NCBI GenBank assembly: GCA_964644025.1
Contig: CAZXVW010000040.1
Coordinates: forward strand, 1-24,815
Direction of reading: 5' to 3'
Source of the DNA: CAZXVW01 sp964644025
GTDB taxonomy: Bacteria > Acidobacteriota > Terriglobia > Bryobacterales > Bryobacteraceae
Length of the DNA: 24,815 nucleotides
Shown here piece after piece: positions 16,719-24,815 of the stretch (the first letter of the stretch is position 1; each line of letters starts with the position of its first letter). The position numbers and the translations under genes are program-made. The notes under the pieces were generated by a model, which saw only the letters and a list, made by a program, of their open reading frames with translations, ran no database searches and had not been told where the DNA came from.

Positions 16719-16818
16719 NNNNNNNNNNNNNNNNNNNNNNNNNNNNNNNNNNNNNNNNNNNNNNNNNNNNNNNNNNNNNNNNNNNNNNNNNNNNNNNNNN
16801 NNNNNNNNNNNNNNNNNN
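16719..16818. other. Assembly gap (100 N)
   Basis: Exactly 100 consecutive N separate the M28 peptidase 3' region from the sulfatase 5' region. One hundred is the conventional placeholder for a gap of unknown size, so the true length is undetermined. The missing protein ends argue that at least about 200 bases are absent. Confidence 0.98.
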
Positions 16819-18415
16819 CCTCGAACAGAAGCCGGACATCTTCGACCGCACCGGACAGATCCCAGTCCGGTTTGATCTCGTCGGATGGCTTGTGGTAGTC
16901 GTTGGCGGTGAACTCCTTGCGCTTCTGCTCTCCGTAACCGGCGGGCTTGTCGATGTATTCGGTTCCCGAATCCGTGTACAGGGCCGGGACACCCTGCCTG
17001 GCGAACTCGAAGTGATCGGCCCGGTAGAAATATCCCTTCTCGGGTTCGGTGTCTGGCTTGATCACGCGCCCCTGCCGGGCGGCTACCTCTCGGGCAATGT
17101 CGTCGAGGGTGGAATTGCCAAGGCCGATGACAACGATGTCCCTGGTCCGGCCCCACTGGTTGATGCCGTCGATGTTGATATTGGCCAGCGTCTTCTTGAG
17201 TGGGTACAGGGGATTCTCGGTGTAATATTTTGCGCCGAGCAGCCCTTGCTCCTCAGCCGTCAGCGCCGCAAACAGAATCGTGCGCCGGGGTTTCTTCCGC
17301 AGCCGGGTGAACGCCCGGGCGATTTCCAGAAGGCTGGCGGTGCCGGAGGCGTTATCGATGGCGCCGTTGTAGATCTGGTCGCCGGTCAGGGACTCGTCCC
17401 GGCCAAGGTGGTCCCAGTGGGCGGTATAGATCACGTACTCGTACTTGAGCTTCGGATCGCCGCCCTCCAGCTTCGCGATCACGTTCCGCGATTGGATGCG
17501 CCGGAGCGTGTTGTGGAGACGGAAACTCGCCCTGGCGTCGAGCGGCACGGGGCGGAAATCCTTCCGCACCGCGGCCTTCTTGAGTTCGTCAAAGCTTTTG
17601 CCGCAAGCCGCGAACAACTGCTTCGCCTTCTCCAGCGTGATCCAGGATTCCACGGCGACCTTGCCCATATTCTTGTCCGGGGCGTCGATGTCGAAGTTCT
17701 CGCCTCCCCATCCGGTGCGGACGACGGCCCACGGGTAACCTGCCGGGCCGGTCTCGTGAACAATCACGGCGGCCGCGGCGCCTTTGCTGGCGGCGATCTC
17801 GTACTTGTAGGTCCAGCGGCCGTAATAAGTCATGGCCCGGCCCTTGAACATTTTCTCGTCCAGTTTCGTGGGGTCGGCGGGGTCCGGAACCGGCGGGTCG
17901 TTGATTAGCATGATGATGGTCTTGCCCTTGACATCGACGTCCTTATAATCGTCCCAGCCGTACTCGGGCGCCACCACCCCGTAGCCGACAAAGACAACAT
18001 CGGAGTTATCGACCTCCACCTCCGGCGTCAGCCGCCGGGAGATGGCCACGAAGTCCTCAAGCGGGGTGAGAGCGAGCGGACGGCCGTTCGCGATGAGCGA
18101 GGCGCGTACCTCGGATTTGTGCCCCACCAGGGGCACCTTCTGGACGTAAGTCCCGTCCGGGTTGCCGGGCTCCAGGCCGAGCGCCCGGAACTGTTCGGTC
18201 AAGTAATTGATGGTGAGTTCTTCACCCTGGCTACCCGGGAGGCGGCCCTCGAATTGATCCGAAGACAGGACGCGGATGTGCTTCAAGATGCCGTCGCTGG
18301 TAATGCTCGCCAGCGCCGGGCCGGTTTCGGCCCCGCCGCTGCTTCCACTTTGCGAGCAGGCGACCGCGAGAACCATCAAACTTGCCAGCGGAATCGTCTT
18401 CATCACCTTCATCAT
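16819..18415 (-). CDS. M28 family metallopeptidase lipoprotein, 3' end lost in gap
   Basis: The first 532 residues of an M28 (aminopeptidase Y/glutaminyl cyclase-like) zinc peptidase are present. A short signal ends LAVAC with Cys20 as probable lipid attachment site, followed by a Ser/Gly-rich linker. A PA (protease-associated) domain is inserted around 130-300. The co-catalytic zinc ligands are visible in order: H333 (TAHWDHLG), D354 (GAIDNASG), E388-E389 (TAEEQG, catalytic base and ligand), D416 (NINIDG) and H508 (YHKPSDE). The catalytic core is therefore complete and only a short C-terminal tail of perhaps 25-50 residues is missing. It probably trims peptides in the periplasm or at the outer membrane. 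The ATG at 18415 has AGGA 8 nt upstream. A 70-nt divergent gap separates it from the SMP-30 gene. Confidence 0.92.
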
Positions 18416-18485
18416 CTTGAGTATCCTACTTTAAAGGGCGCCGGAAACCCAACCGGCCAATCCAACCGCCGGACAGGAGACCTGG

Positions 18486-19391
18486 ATGAGCTGGAACTTC
18501 GAACAAGTTGTGGAGCCGTATGGCGGTGTTTCCGAGGGGCCCGCCTGGGATGGCAGCGGGCTGTTGTTCTCGCAGATCCATGCCTGCCGCATCATGCGCT
18601 ACGATCCCCGGGCGAACGCCTGCACCGTGTTTCGCGCGCGCACCAACTATACCAATGGGCTGATGTTCGACCCCGAGGGACAGCTTTACGCCTGCCAGGG
18701 GGGCGGCCGCCGGATGGTTCGCTATGAGCCCGGCGGCGGGGAGACGGTTCTCGCCGACCGGTACGAAGGGAAAAGGCTGAACCTGCCGAACGACCTGGCC
18801 ATCGATTTGGAGGGCCGCATCTGGTTCACCGACCCGTGGTATGAAGGCGCTGCCGGAGAATGGAGCCAGGACCGTTCGCTGATGGAGCTCGATCACGAGT
18901 CCGTATACCGCCTGGACCCGGAACCCGGCGGGACCTGGAGCATTCACCGGGTGAGCTTCGACACCACGCGGCCCAACGGACTGCTGTTCTCGCTGGACCA
19001 CAAGACGCTCTACGTGGCGCAAAGCGGCCGGCGGCCGGATGAGAAACGGGAACTGCGTGCTTATCCGGTCCGGGAGGATGGTTCGCTGGCCGCGCCCGCG
19101 GTGCTTCACGATTTCGGCGCCCATCGCGGCATCGACGGCATGGTGCTGGACACCGAAGGGAATCTCATTGCTACCGCCGGGTCTGCCGACGGCGGCCCGG
19201 GACCAATGATTTACGTGTTCTCCCCATCCGGCGAAATCCTGGAAACGCACCTGGTCCCGTGCTCCAAGCCCACCAACTGCACGTTTGGGGAGGATGACCT
19301 CCGAACGCTTTACGTTACTTCGATCGAGGGCCACCTGTTCCGCGCCCGCACGGAGCGCCAGGGGCGCCTGCTGTACCCGCCGCTCGAGTAG
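18486..19391 (+). CDS. SMP-30/gluconolactonase/LRE-type six-bladed propeller hydrolase
   Basis: The 301-aa protein has the SMP-30/gluconolactonase pattern: metal-binding E17 in VSEGPAW, N102 in NLPNDLAID, N164 in RPNGLLFS, and catalytic D217 in GIDGMVLD, followed by PTNCTFG near the C-terminus. Members are calcium- or zinc-dependent lactonases acting on aldonolactones. The substrate here is not determinable. There is no signal peptide, so it should be cytoplasmic. The ATG has AGGAG 6 nt upstream. It is transcribed divergently from the M28 gene and ends 6 nt before the end of the convergent small gene, so no separate terminator fits between them. Confidence 0.92.
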   Translation: MSWNFEQVVEPYGGVSEGPAWDGSGLLFSQIHACRIMRYDPRANACTVFRARTNYTNGLMFDPEGQLYACQGGGRRMVRYEPGGGETVLADRYEGKRLNLPNDLAIDLEGRIWFTDPWYEGAAGEWSQDRSLMELDHESVYRLDPEPGGTWSIHRVSFDTTRPNGLLFSLDHKTLYVAQSGRRPDEKRELRAYPVREDGSLAAPAVLHDFGAHRGIDGMVLDTEGNLIATAGSADGGPGPMIYVFSPSGEILETHLVPCSKPTNCTFGEDDLRTLYVTSIEGHLFRARTERQGRLLYPPLE

Positions 19392-19397
19392 GCGGTC

Positions 19398-19667
19398 TCA
19401 GCTCAGCATTTGCCGGATGGTACGCTCGTAATCGGGGAAGTAGGTTTGAATCACCGGCAGATCGAACCGGCGCAGGATGCTGGTGTTGCTCTCCCGTTCG
19501 AGCAGGAACTCGAAGGACTTTCGCACCAGGGTTTCGGGCGGCGTCCGCCCGCCCGTCAGTTTTTCCAGGTAAGCAGGGCTCACGGAGACCGTGTGGGTCG
19601 TCTTCGTGCGGGCCTCGACCGTCACCTGGAAAGTAGTATCGTCAATTTTCTCGACAGTAATCGTCAT
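19398..19667 (-). CDS. Small conserved protein of unknown function
   Basis: The 89-aa protein, counted from the ATG at 19667, starts MTITVEKIDDTTFQVTVEAR and ends with a charged helical part containing FEFLLERESNTS and a Tyr/Phe-rich YFPDYERTIRQ. The first half is predicted as short beta strands and the second as helices; there is no signal or membrane segment. I do not recognise a named domain. The frame is open to 19700, but GGAG 7 nt before 19667 supports the shorter form. It lies 42 nt behind the radical SAM gene on the same strand, so cotranscription is likely, and it converges on the SMP-30 gene. Confidence 0.7.
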   Translation of the reverse strand: MTITVEKIDDTTFQVTVEARTKTTHTVSVSPAYLEKLTGGRTPPETLVRKSFEFLLERESNTSILRRFDLPVIQTYFPDYERTIRQMLS

Positions 19668-19709
19668 TTCCAGTCTCCAGTCTAAACCGGGGACAGGCAA
19701 TCACCAAAC

Positions 19710-21227
19710 TCAATCCGAAATGCTCTGCGGCATCTTCAACTCCGGCATCGGCGGCGCCTGGAACAAGCGCCGGCAAGGTTTCGCGAGCAATCGCGCCCAG
19801 GTATTCGCGCGGTTTCTGCGCGCACTATCCGTGGCGATGCCCGTGTTGGCGTACATCTGACGATAGAGTTTGGAAATGAACACCAGAGCGAGCCTGGCGC
19901 GAATCGACGTGGCGACGGCGCAGGCTCGCTTCCAGATGTTTGCCAGGCTATAGAACTCGTCCCAAACGGACTGGGTGCGCCGGCGGATCTCATCGGGGCT
20001 CATGAGCGGGTGGGGGGCGTATAGTTTGGGCCTCAGGTGACCGGGAATGAGCCAGTACCGGTTCAGCGGAATCCCCGAAACCTCCGCCTTGCTCTCTTGT
20101 GTCTGTTCCCAGCGCGTGAAGTCCAACGTGCCGGGAAACGGCGTTAACGTCACGAACTGGCCAAACACCAGGCCTGCTGATTGCGCCAGTGCGGCAGTAG
20201 CTTTGAAGGTTTCCGGCGTGTCGCTTGGCAGGCCAAAAATGAACGATCCCAGCACATAGATCCCGTGCTCGCGGAACTTGAGGAGCTGGCGAATCAGGCC
20301 CTCGCCGGTTAAGTTGAAATCCTTATAGACGTCCTTCAGTCCCTCCGGCGTGACCGACTCAACTCCCACCAGTGCTCCTTTGATATGGGCCATTCGCATT
20401 GCCTCCAGGAATTCGGTGTCCTCCGCCGCCTCCATGGTGATTTGTGTGAAGCAGATCGTGTCGGCGGGCAGCTCGGCCAGGTGCGCCATCAGTTGGAACC
20501 GGTCAGCACGCATGGCTTCCAATACCCGGAGCCGAGTTTTGTCATCCCGGCGAGCGGCGTCCTCGAGGTCAGTGAGAGTCACCGGATAGAAGTTGTCGTC
20601 AGCGAGTGCAATGAAGCGAAACCCCATACGGCGCAGCTCGACGATCTCCCGGATTACCGCCGTCGAGGGGTTCTGGCGCGGGCGCTGGCCGTCGGTGCGC
20701 CAGACCGAACAAAACGAGCAGTGCTTCGGACATCCCCGGACGGTCTGGACCGAGGCCCACATATAGCTGTCGGAGGGCATCAGCTCCCACCGCGCCGGTT
20801 GGAACTGGCTGCCTTCCACGCGCCCCGCTTCATATATGTGCTGGGGGACCCCGTGGCTGCAATCGGCCAGCACCTCCGCCCAAATGACGTCTCCGTCGCC
20901 CCGAACCACGGAGTGCGCTCCACCCCTTTCATGCGGCTCTTCCGGATACAGTGTGGCGTGGATACCGCCGAAGACTACGATCGCCCCCCGTTCACGGGCC
21001 TTGTTGCCGGCCTGGTATCCGGCCAGCGCATTGGCCGAGTGAATCCCGATTCCGACCACATCGCCGGGCTGGATTCGACTGGCGTCAAGCGGTTCCAACG
21101 TTTCGTCCACGATCAGAGGAACGCCGAAAGCGGGCGGCGTGGCCCCCGCCAGCACATAAAGCCACCGTGGGGTAATCACACCCACCCCGAAGGCGACATC
21201 GCTGGGATTTACCAGGTGCACACGCAT
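19710..21227 (-). CDS. B12-binding-domain radical SAM protein
   Basis: The 505-aa protein has the class B radical SAM layout. Residues 1-130 form a Rossmann-like B12-binding-type domain (VGIGIHSANALAG near 58-70, VVFGGIHATLYPEE 84-97). The radical SAM core follows from about 155, with the [4Fe-4S] ligands C166-x3-C170-x2-C173 in RGCPKHCSFC. Later core strands include ITMEAAED and GALVGVESVTPEGL. A C-terminal region from about 400 to 505 is basic and specific to the subgroup. B12-radical SAM proteins often methylate unreactive carbons or rearrange lipids and natural products, and relatives act on hopanoids; the substrate here cannot be told. The ATG has AAGGA 9 nt upstream. It is first in a two-gene minus-strand unit. 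Confidence 0.9.
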   Translation of the reverse strand: MRVHLVNPSDVAFGVGVITPRWLYVLAGATPPAFGVPLIVDETLEPLDASRIQPGDVVGIGIHSANALAGYQAGNKARERGAIVVFGGIHATLYPEEPHERGGAHSVVRGDGDVIWAEVLADCSHGVPQHIYEAGRVEGSQFQPARWELMPSDSYMWASVQTVRGCPKHCSFCSVWRTDGQRPRQNPSTAVIREIVELRRMGFRFIALADDNFYPVTLTDLEDAARRDDKTRLRVLEAMRADRFQLMAHLAELPADTICFTQITMEAAEDTEFLEAMRMAHIKGALVGVESVTPEGLKDVYKDFNLTGEGLIRQLLKFREHGIYVLGSFIFGLPSDTPETFKATAALAQSAGLVFGQFVTLTPFPGTLDFTRWEQTQESKAEVSGIPLNRYWLIPGHLRPKLYAPHPLMSPDEIRRRTQSVWDEFYSLANIWKRACAVATSIRARLALVFISKLYRQMYANTGIATDSARRNRANTWARLLAKPCRRLFQAPPMPELKMPQSISD

Positions 21228-21365
21228 GAGAACGCATCCTTTCCCGACTGATTACTACCAGTGAAAGCCACGTTCAGACAGTCGACCCACTCCAGCGGGC
21301 ACGGCGGGGGATAAGAGCATTCCAAACGCCGCCTGAGAACGTAAGTTTCGCAGATTAGTCAACTT

Positions 21366-21374
21366 AGTATACCA
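21366..21374 (-). promoter_or_regulatory. Candidate extended -10 promoter for the radical SAM gene
   Basis: Read on the minus strand the sequence is TGGTATACT: a -10 hexamer TATACT matching five of six consensus bases, preceded by the TGn extension. No good -35 box is found 16-18 nt upstream, as is acceptable for extended -10 promoters. Transcription would start near 21358 and give a leader of about 130 nt. Because GTATAC is itself palindromic, a plus-strand -10 (TATACC) is also possible. Confidence 0.3.
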
Positions 21375-21617
21375 GGATTGCCACCTGCACGCTTCTGGCG
21401 TTAACCATTTGTACCTGACGACTCGCCAAATTATCTCGGACTACCAATCATCTGCGCCGCCTTCAGGGCCGCGCTCGCTTAGAGGGCGCAGAGCATGGTT
21501 TCCTGCGGCAGCCGGTGATTCCCGCCGCCGCTGAGTTGCGTTGCGTTCCAGGCGCCAGTCGTGAGAAACTTGCCGCTTACCAGGGGCGCTCGCGAAGCGG
21601 CGGGCGCCGGCGGGACA

Positions 21618-21625
21618 AAGGAGGT
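21618..21625 (+). promoter_or_regulatory. Strong Shine-Dalgarno deciding the MFS start
   Basis: AAGGAGGT, a near-perfect anti-16S match, lies 7 nt before the ATG at 21633. It overrides the upstream in-frame ATG at 21561, which would add a charged, non-membrane leader of 24 residues. Confidence 0.75.
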
Positions 21626-21632
21626 AGCAGGA

Positions 21633-22937
21633 ATGCTGGGTTACTGGCGTGTTCGCATGCGGTGGATCCTGATCATCTGGATGTTCCTGATAAGCACCAT
21701 AGCCTACCTGGACCGGGTGAACATCTCAATTGCCGGCCATCAAATTCAATTGGAGTATAATCTCACCGACATTCAGCTCGGCTGGGTGTTCAGCGCGTTC
21801 GTGGCCGGCTACGCCTTGTTCCAGGCGCCCGGGGGCCGGCTGGCAGACCGTTTCGGGCCCCGCTGGGTGATTACCATGGGAGTCATTTGGTGGGGAGTGT
21901 TTACTTCCCTGACGGCCATGGTGCCGACCGGGATCGCCGGCGCGGTGTTTGTGTTGATCGGCGTCCGCTTTGCGCTCGGGCTGGGTGAGGCCGTTGTGTA
22001 TCCCGCCTCGAACCGCCTGGTGGCGAACTGGATCCCCACCAACGAGCGAGGCATCGCCAATGGATTGATTTTCGCCGGAGTGGGCATGGGCGCCGGTATC
22101 ACGCCGCCGCTGATCACCTTCATCATGCTGAACTGGGGCTGGCGCTGGGCGTTTTACATCAGCGCACTCATTGGGCTGGTGGCCGGCGCCGTGTGGTACT
22201 TGCTGGCGCGCGACCGGCCCGAAGAGCACCCCTGGATTGAGAAACAGGAGGTAGAGCTCATCGAGGCCGGACTGCCGGAACCGGCGGCGGAACTGAAGAC
22301 CGGCAAGACTCTCCCGTGGGGCCGGATTCTCGGCGATAAGAACGTGCTCCTGATTACGCTGAGCTACTTCTCCTACGGTTACGTGGCCTGGATCTTCTTC
22401 ACCTGGTTCTTCATCTACCTCAGCACGGTGCGCGGGCTGGATTTGAAGTCCAGTTCCTACTATGCCATGCTCCCGTTCCTGGCCATGGCGAGTTGTTCGC
22501 CGATCGGCGGCTGGATCAGTGATGTGCTGACCAAGAAATGGGGCCGGCGCGTCGGGCGGTGTGGCATCGCGGTGTTCGGCATCGGGCTCGCGGCGCTGTT
22601 CCTGGCCGCCGGCACCCAGGTGGAAAGCGCCAGGCTGGCCAGCGTCATTCTGGCCGGAGGCGTCGGCGCATTGTATCTCTCGCAAGCCATCTTCTGGGCG
22701 GTGACGGCCGATATTGCGGGCTCCTCGGCCGGGTCCGCCTCCGGTCTGATGAACATGGGCGGGCAAATCGGCGGCGCGGTAACGGCGGTGTTGACGCCCT
22801 ACGTTGCCGATCATTTCGGGTGGACCGCCTCGTTCCTGGTGGCCGCCGGGTTATGCGTGATCGCCTCCGTGTTATGGTTGTTTGTTGACCCGAACGCCGA
22901 GTTGAGCCGCCGGACACCAACCGGGGAGGCGGCCTGA
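21633..22937 (+). CDS. MFS transporter, ACS (anion:cation symporter) type
   Basis: The 434-aa protein has a 12-helix MFS pattern with a cytoplasmic loop around the middle (about 190-230). The first helix ends IAYLDRVNISIAG (23-35), and the loop between helices 2 and 3 has the motif A-like GGRLADRFGPR (67-77). The segment GLGEAVVYPASNRLVANW also fits the ACS family. These carriers import organic anions such as hexuronates, glucarate, galactonate, phthalate or allantoate with protons or sodium; the substrate here is undetermined. Translation starts at a strong ribosome site. It is the first gene of a plus-strand run, with archease starting 20 nt after its stop. Confidence 0.9.
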   Translation: MLGYWRVRMRWILIIWMFLISTIAYLDRVNISIAGHQIQLEYNLTDIQLGWVFSAFVAGYALFQAPGGRLADRFGPRWVITMGVIWWGVFTSLTAMVPTGIAGAVFVLIGVRFALGLGEAVVYPASNRLVANWIPTNERGIANGLIFAGVGMGAGITPPLITFIMLNWGWRWAFYISALIGLVAGAVWYLLARDRPEEHPWIEKQEVELIEAGLPEPAAELKTGKTLPWGRILGDKNVLLITLSYFSYGYVAWIFFTWFFIYLSTVRGLDLKSSSYYAMLPFLAMASCSPIGGWISDVLTKKWGRRVGRCGIAVFGIGLAALFLAAGTQVESARLASVILAGGVGALYLSQAIFWAVTADIAGSSAGSASGLMNMGGQIGGAVTAVLTPYVADHFGWTASFLVAAGLCVIASVLWLFVDPNAELSRRTPTGEAA

Positions 22938-22957
22938 GGCGCCCGAGGGGAAGTACC

Positions 22958-23368
22958 GTGTTCGAGCTTCTCGAGCATACGGCGGACATCGGATTTCGCA
23001 CCTGGGGCGGCAGCCCGGCGGAATTGTTCGAAAACTGCGCGCTGGCGCTCGAATCGATTGCCGTGGAGATGACGCGGGCCGAGGCAGCCCGCGAATATCC
23101 GATCGCCGCGGCCGCCGCCGATTACGAGTCACTGCTGGTGGCCTGGCTGAACGAAGTGCTGTACTATTTGGATGGAGAGCGGGTCCTGATGAGCCGCTTC
23201 CAGATTGATGAAATCAGCCCGGAACGGGTAAGGGGCAAGGGATGGGGTGAACCCAGAGATGACCGACGCCACCCGCCGCGGCTGGTCGTCAAGGGCGTCA
23301 CCTATCATCAGCTCGCCGTCAAGCAGGAAGCCGGCCGGTGGACGGCGCAGGTTTTCCTCGATGTCTGA
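22958..23368 (+). CDS. Archease (RtcB cofactor)
   Basis: The 136-aa protein is full length for archease. It starts FELLEHTADIGFRTWG, which holds the metal-binding Asp (D10) near the N-terminus, and ends with VKGVTYHQLAVK and a VFLDV tail, the usual C-terminal features. Archease accelerates the guanylylation step of RtcB and allows multiple turnovers. Translation begins with GTG at 22958, preceded by GAGGGGA at good spacing; an ATG start is not available at the right place. Only 3 nt separate its stop from the RtcB start, so coordinated synthesis of both proteins is likely. Confidence 0.93.
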   Translation: MFELLEHTADIGFRTWGGSPAELFENCALALESIAVEMTRAEAAREYPIAAAAADYESLLVAWLNEVLYYLDGERVLMSRFQIDEISPERVRGKGWGEPRDDRRHPPRLVVKGVTYHQLAVKQEAGRWTAQVFLDV

Positions 23369-23371
23369 GCC

Positions 23372-24799
23372 ATGATTCGGCTGGAGACCAAGGACGGGTT
23401 GCGCTACCGGATCCCGCGACGAGGCCAAATGCGGACCGACGTCGTGGTGTACGCAACCGAAAAGCTGCTGGAGCGGATCCGGACGGATCTTTCACTCGAG
23501 CAGGCGATGAACGTGGCCACCCTTCCTGGCATCGTGGGTCCCAGCCTGGCGATGCCGGATATTCACCAGGGTTATGGTTTCCCCATCGGCGGGGTCGCCG
23601 CCATGGATTACCAGGACGGCGTGGTTTCTCCCGGAGGGGTCGGTTTCGACATCAATTGCGGCGTGCGCCTGATCAGCACGAACCTCACCGTGGACGAGGT
23701 CCGCCCCAGGTTGCGGGAACTGATCAACCAGATTTTCCGCGATGTGCCGTGCGGGACCGGCGGGAAGGGGCGCCTGGAGCTGGGAGACGGGGATCTGACC
23801 CAGGTGCTGGCCAAGGGCGCCCGGTGGGTGATCGAGCAAGGCTACGGGGAACAGCAGGACGCCGAGTGCACCGAGGAAGGCGGGCGGCTGGAAGCAGCCG
23901 ACCCGGACCAGGTCTCCGAGCGCGCCAGACAGCGCGGCCGGCCGCAGCTCGGCACGCTCGGCAGCGGGAACCATTTCCTGGAGATACAGCAGATCGAAAA
24001 GATCCATTTTCCCGCCGCCGCGCGGGCCATGGGCCTGGAGACCGGCCAGACGGTGGTACTCCTCCACTGTGGCTCGCGGGGGCTGGGACACCAGGTTTGC
24101 ACCGACTTTTTGGCGGAAATGGGTCCGGCCATGAAACGCCACGGTATCTCGGTTCCGGACCGCCAGCTCGCCTGCGTACCCATCCAGTCAGCCGAAGGCC
24201 AGGCGTACCTGGGCGCCATGCGGGCGGGGGCGAACTTCGCCTGGGCGAACCGGCAAGCCATCCTTCATTTTCTGCGGGATTCCTTCCGGAGGATTTTCGG
24301 CGGGGATACGCGGCTGAAGACGGTGTACGACGTCTGCCACAACATCGCCAAGACGGAGCGGCACTTCGTCGAGGGAAGCAAACGGCGCGTGCTCGTCCAT
24401 CGCAAGGGAGCGACGCGCGCCTTTCCTGCCGGACATCGTGACGTACCGCCGGTGTACCGGAAAGTGGGTCAACCGGTCTTGATTCCGGGGAGCATGGGCA
24501 CCGCGTCCTGGATTCTGACCGGAGAAGAAGGGGCGATGCGGGAGACCTTCGGCAGCGTCTGTCACGGCGCCGGGCGCTTGATGAGCCGGTCGGCCGCGCG
24601 CAAGGGCCGCGACGCGAAGCAGGTGCTGAAGGACCTCGAGCAGCGCGGCATCGTCGTTCGCAGCGAAACGCGGAGCGGCCTGCTGGAGGAGGTTCCGGAA
24701 GCTTACAAGGACGTCGACGAGGTGATCGACGTGGTCGAACGCGCCGGATTGGCCCGGAAAGTGGCGCGCCTGCTCCCGATGGGGGTCATCAAGGGCTGA
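23372..24799 (+). CDS. rtcB: RtcB family RNA-splicing ligase
   Basis: The 475-aa protein has the complete RtcB active site. Metal ligands by alignment to Pyrococcus horikoshii RtcB are D93 and C96 in FDINCGVRL, H201 in GTLGSGNHFLE, H232 in HCGSRGLGH and H323 in CHNIAKTERH. The guanylylated histidine is H398 in VCHGAGRLMSR, exactly 77 residues from the C-terminus as in the archaeal enzyme. The C-terminus is GVIKG with the GMP-contacting Lys second to last. RtcB joins 2',3'-cyclic phosphate or 3'-phosphate ends to 5'-OH ends using GTP and Mn2+, in tRNA splicing or RNA repair. It is long (archaeal-like) compared with the roughly 408-aa E. coli form. Its partner archease lies immediately upstream. 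The gene is intact and ends 16 nt before the window edge. Confidence 0.97.
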   Translation: MIRLETKDGLRYRIPRRGQMRTDVVVYATEKLLERIRTDLSLEQAMNVATLPGIVGPSLAMPDIHQGYGFPIGGVAAMDYQDGVVSPGGVGFDINCGVRLISTNLTVDEVRPRLRELINQIFRDVPCGTGGKGRLELGDGDLTQVLAKGARWVIEQGYGEQQDAECTEEGGRLEAADPDQVSERARQRGRPQLGTLGSGNHFLEIQQIEKIHFPAAARAMGLETGQTVVLLHCGSRGLGHQVCTDFLAEMGPAMKRHGISVPDRQLACVPIQSAEGQAYLGAMRAGANFAWANRQAILHFLRDSFRRIFGGDTRLKTVYDVCHNIAKTERHFVEGSKRRVLVHRKGATRAFPAGHRDVPPVYRKVGQPVLIPGSMGTASWILTGEEGAMRETFGSVCHGAGRLMSRSAARKGRDAKQVLKDLEQRGIVVRSETRSGLLEEVPEAYKDVDEVIDVVERAGLARKVARLLPMGVIKG

Positions 24800-24815
24800 A
24801 GCTGCTGGCCGGCCA

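Larger units (their letters stand above)
21228..21632. other. 405-nt divergent intergenic region
   Basis: The stretch lies between the start of the minus-strand radical SAM gene and the start of the plus-strand MFS gene. It contains the most AT-rich island of the neighbourhood (about 21340-21450). A GGCGC/GCGCC inverted repeat (21585-21589 and 21604-21608) is present 9 nt before the MFS ribosome-binding site. I see no convincing small ORF, tRNA or known riboswitch in it. Promoters for both flanking genes must presumably lie here. Confidence 0.7.

Noticed and set aside
16028..17908. 626-aa plus-strand frame running through the assembly gap
   Set aside because: Antisense to the sulfatase and M28 genes and open only because the N run is read through.

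Overview
This is a GC-rich bacterial window with a strong Acidobacteriota (Solibacter/Bryobacter-like) flavour. A VWFA-related acidobacterial domain protein is encoded directly behind an Oar-like carboxypeptidase-regulatory/TonB-dependent outer-membrane receptor, and secreted hydrolases, beta-propeller proteins and Tat-exported sugar-isomerase-like enzymes are abundant. The taxonomic call is inference from gene content; there is no rRNA in the window. A run of exactly 100 N (16719-16818) marks a scaffold gap, so this looks like a draft or metagenome assembly.

Layout. (1) 93-5545, minus: TonB-dependent receptor followed after 2 nt by a VWFA protein. (2) 5798-6700, plus: a divergently placed, Tat-signal sugar phosphate isomerase/epimerase-like protein. 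(3) 6722-9358, minus: a compact run of four genes in the order trmO-FmdE-like fusion, METTL7-like SAM methyltransferase, PEBP/YbhB protein and RraA-family protein, with gaps of 46, 15 and 26 nt. (4) 9483-15398, minus: a membrane-anchored protein of unknown function followed by a 1558-residue membrane-anchored protein that combines PQQ-type propellers, a SAM-methyltransferase-like fold, a malectin-like domain and a helical tail. (5) 15548-18415, minus: an M28 lipoprotein peptidase and a sulfatase, both cut by the assembly gap; a single open frame runs through the Ns and would be mis-annotated as a fusion. (6) 18486-19391, plus: an SMP-30/gluconolactonase-like protein. (7) 19398-21227, minus: a B12-binding radical SAM protein and a small conserved protein. 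(8) 21228-21632: a 405-nt divergent intergenic region with one candidate extended -10 promoter. (9) 21633-24799, plus: an ACS-type MFS transporter, archease and the RNA ligase RtcB, very tightly spaced.

How the genes may work together. The receptor, sulfatase, M28 peptidase, epimerase, SMP-30 protein and MFS carrier suit a heterotrophic lifestyle based on complex polymers and organic acids, but apart from the tight operons the functional links are inference. The clearest functional unit is archease-RtcB (RNA ligation/repair). The most unusual proteins are the 1558-aa multidomain propeller with its unknown partner, and the TrmO fused to an FmdE-like domain. I found no CRISPR array, rRNA, tRNA, insertion sequence or prophage genes.
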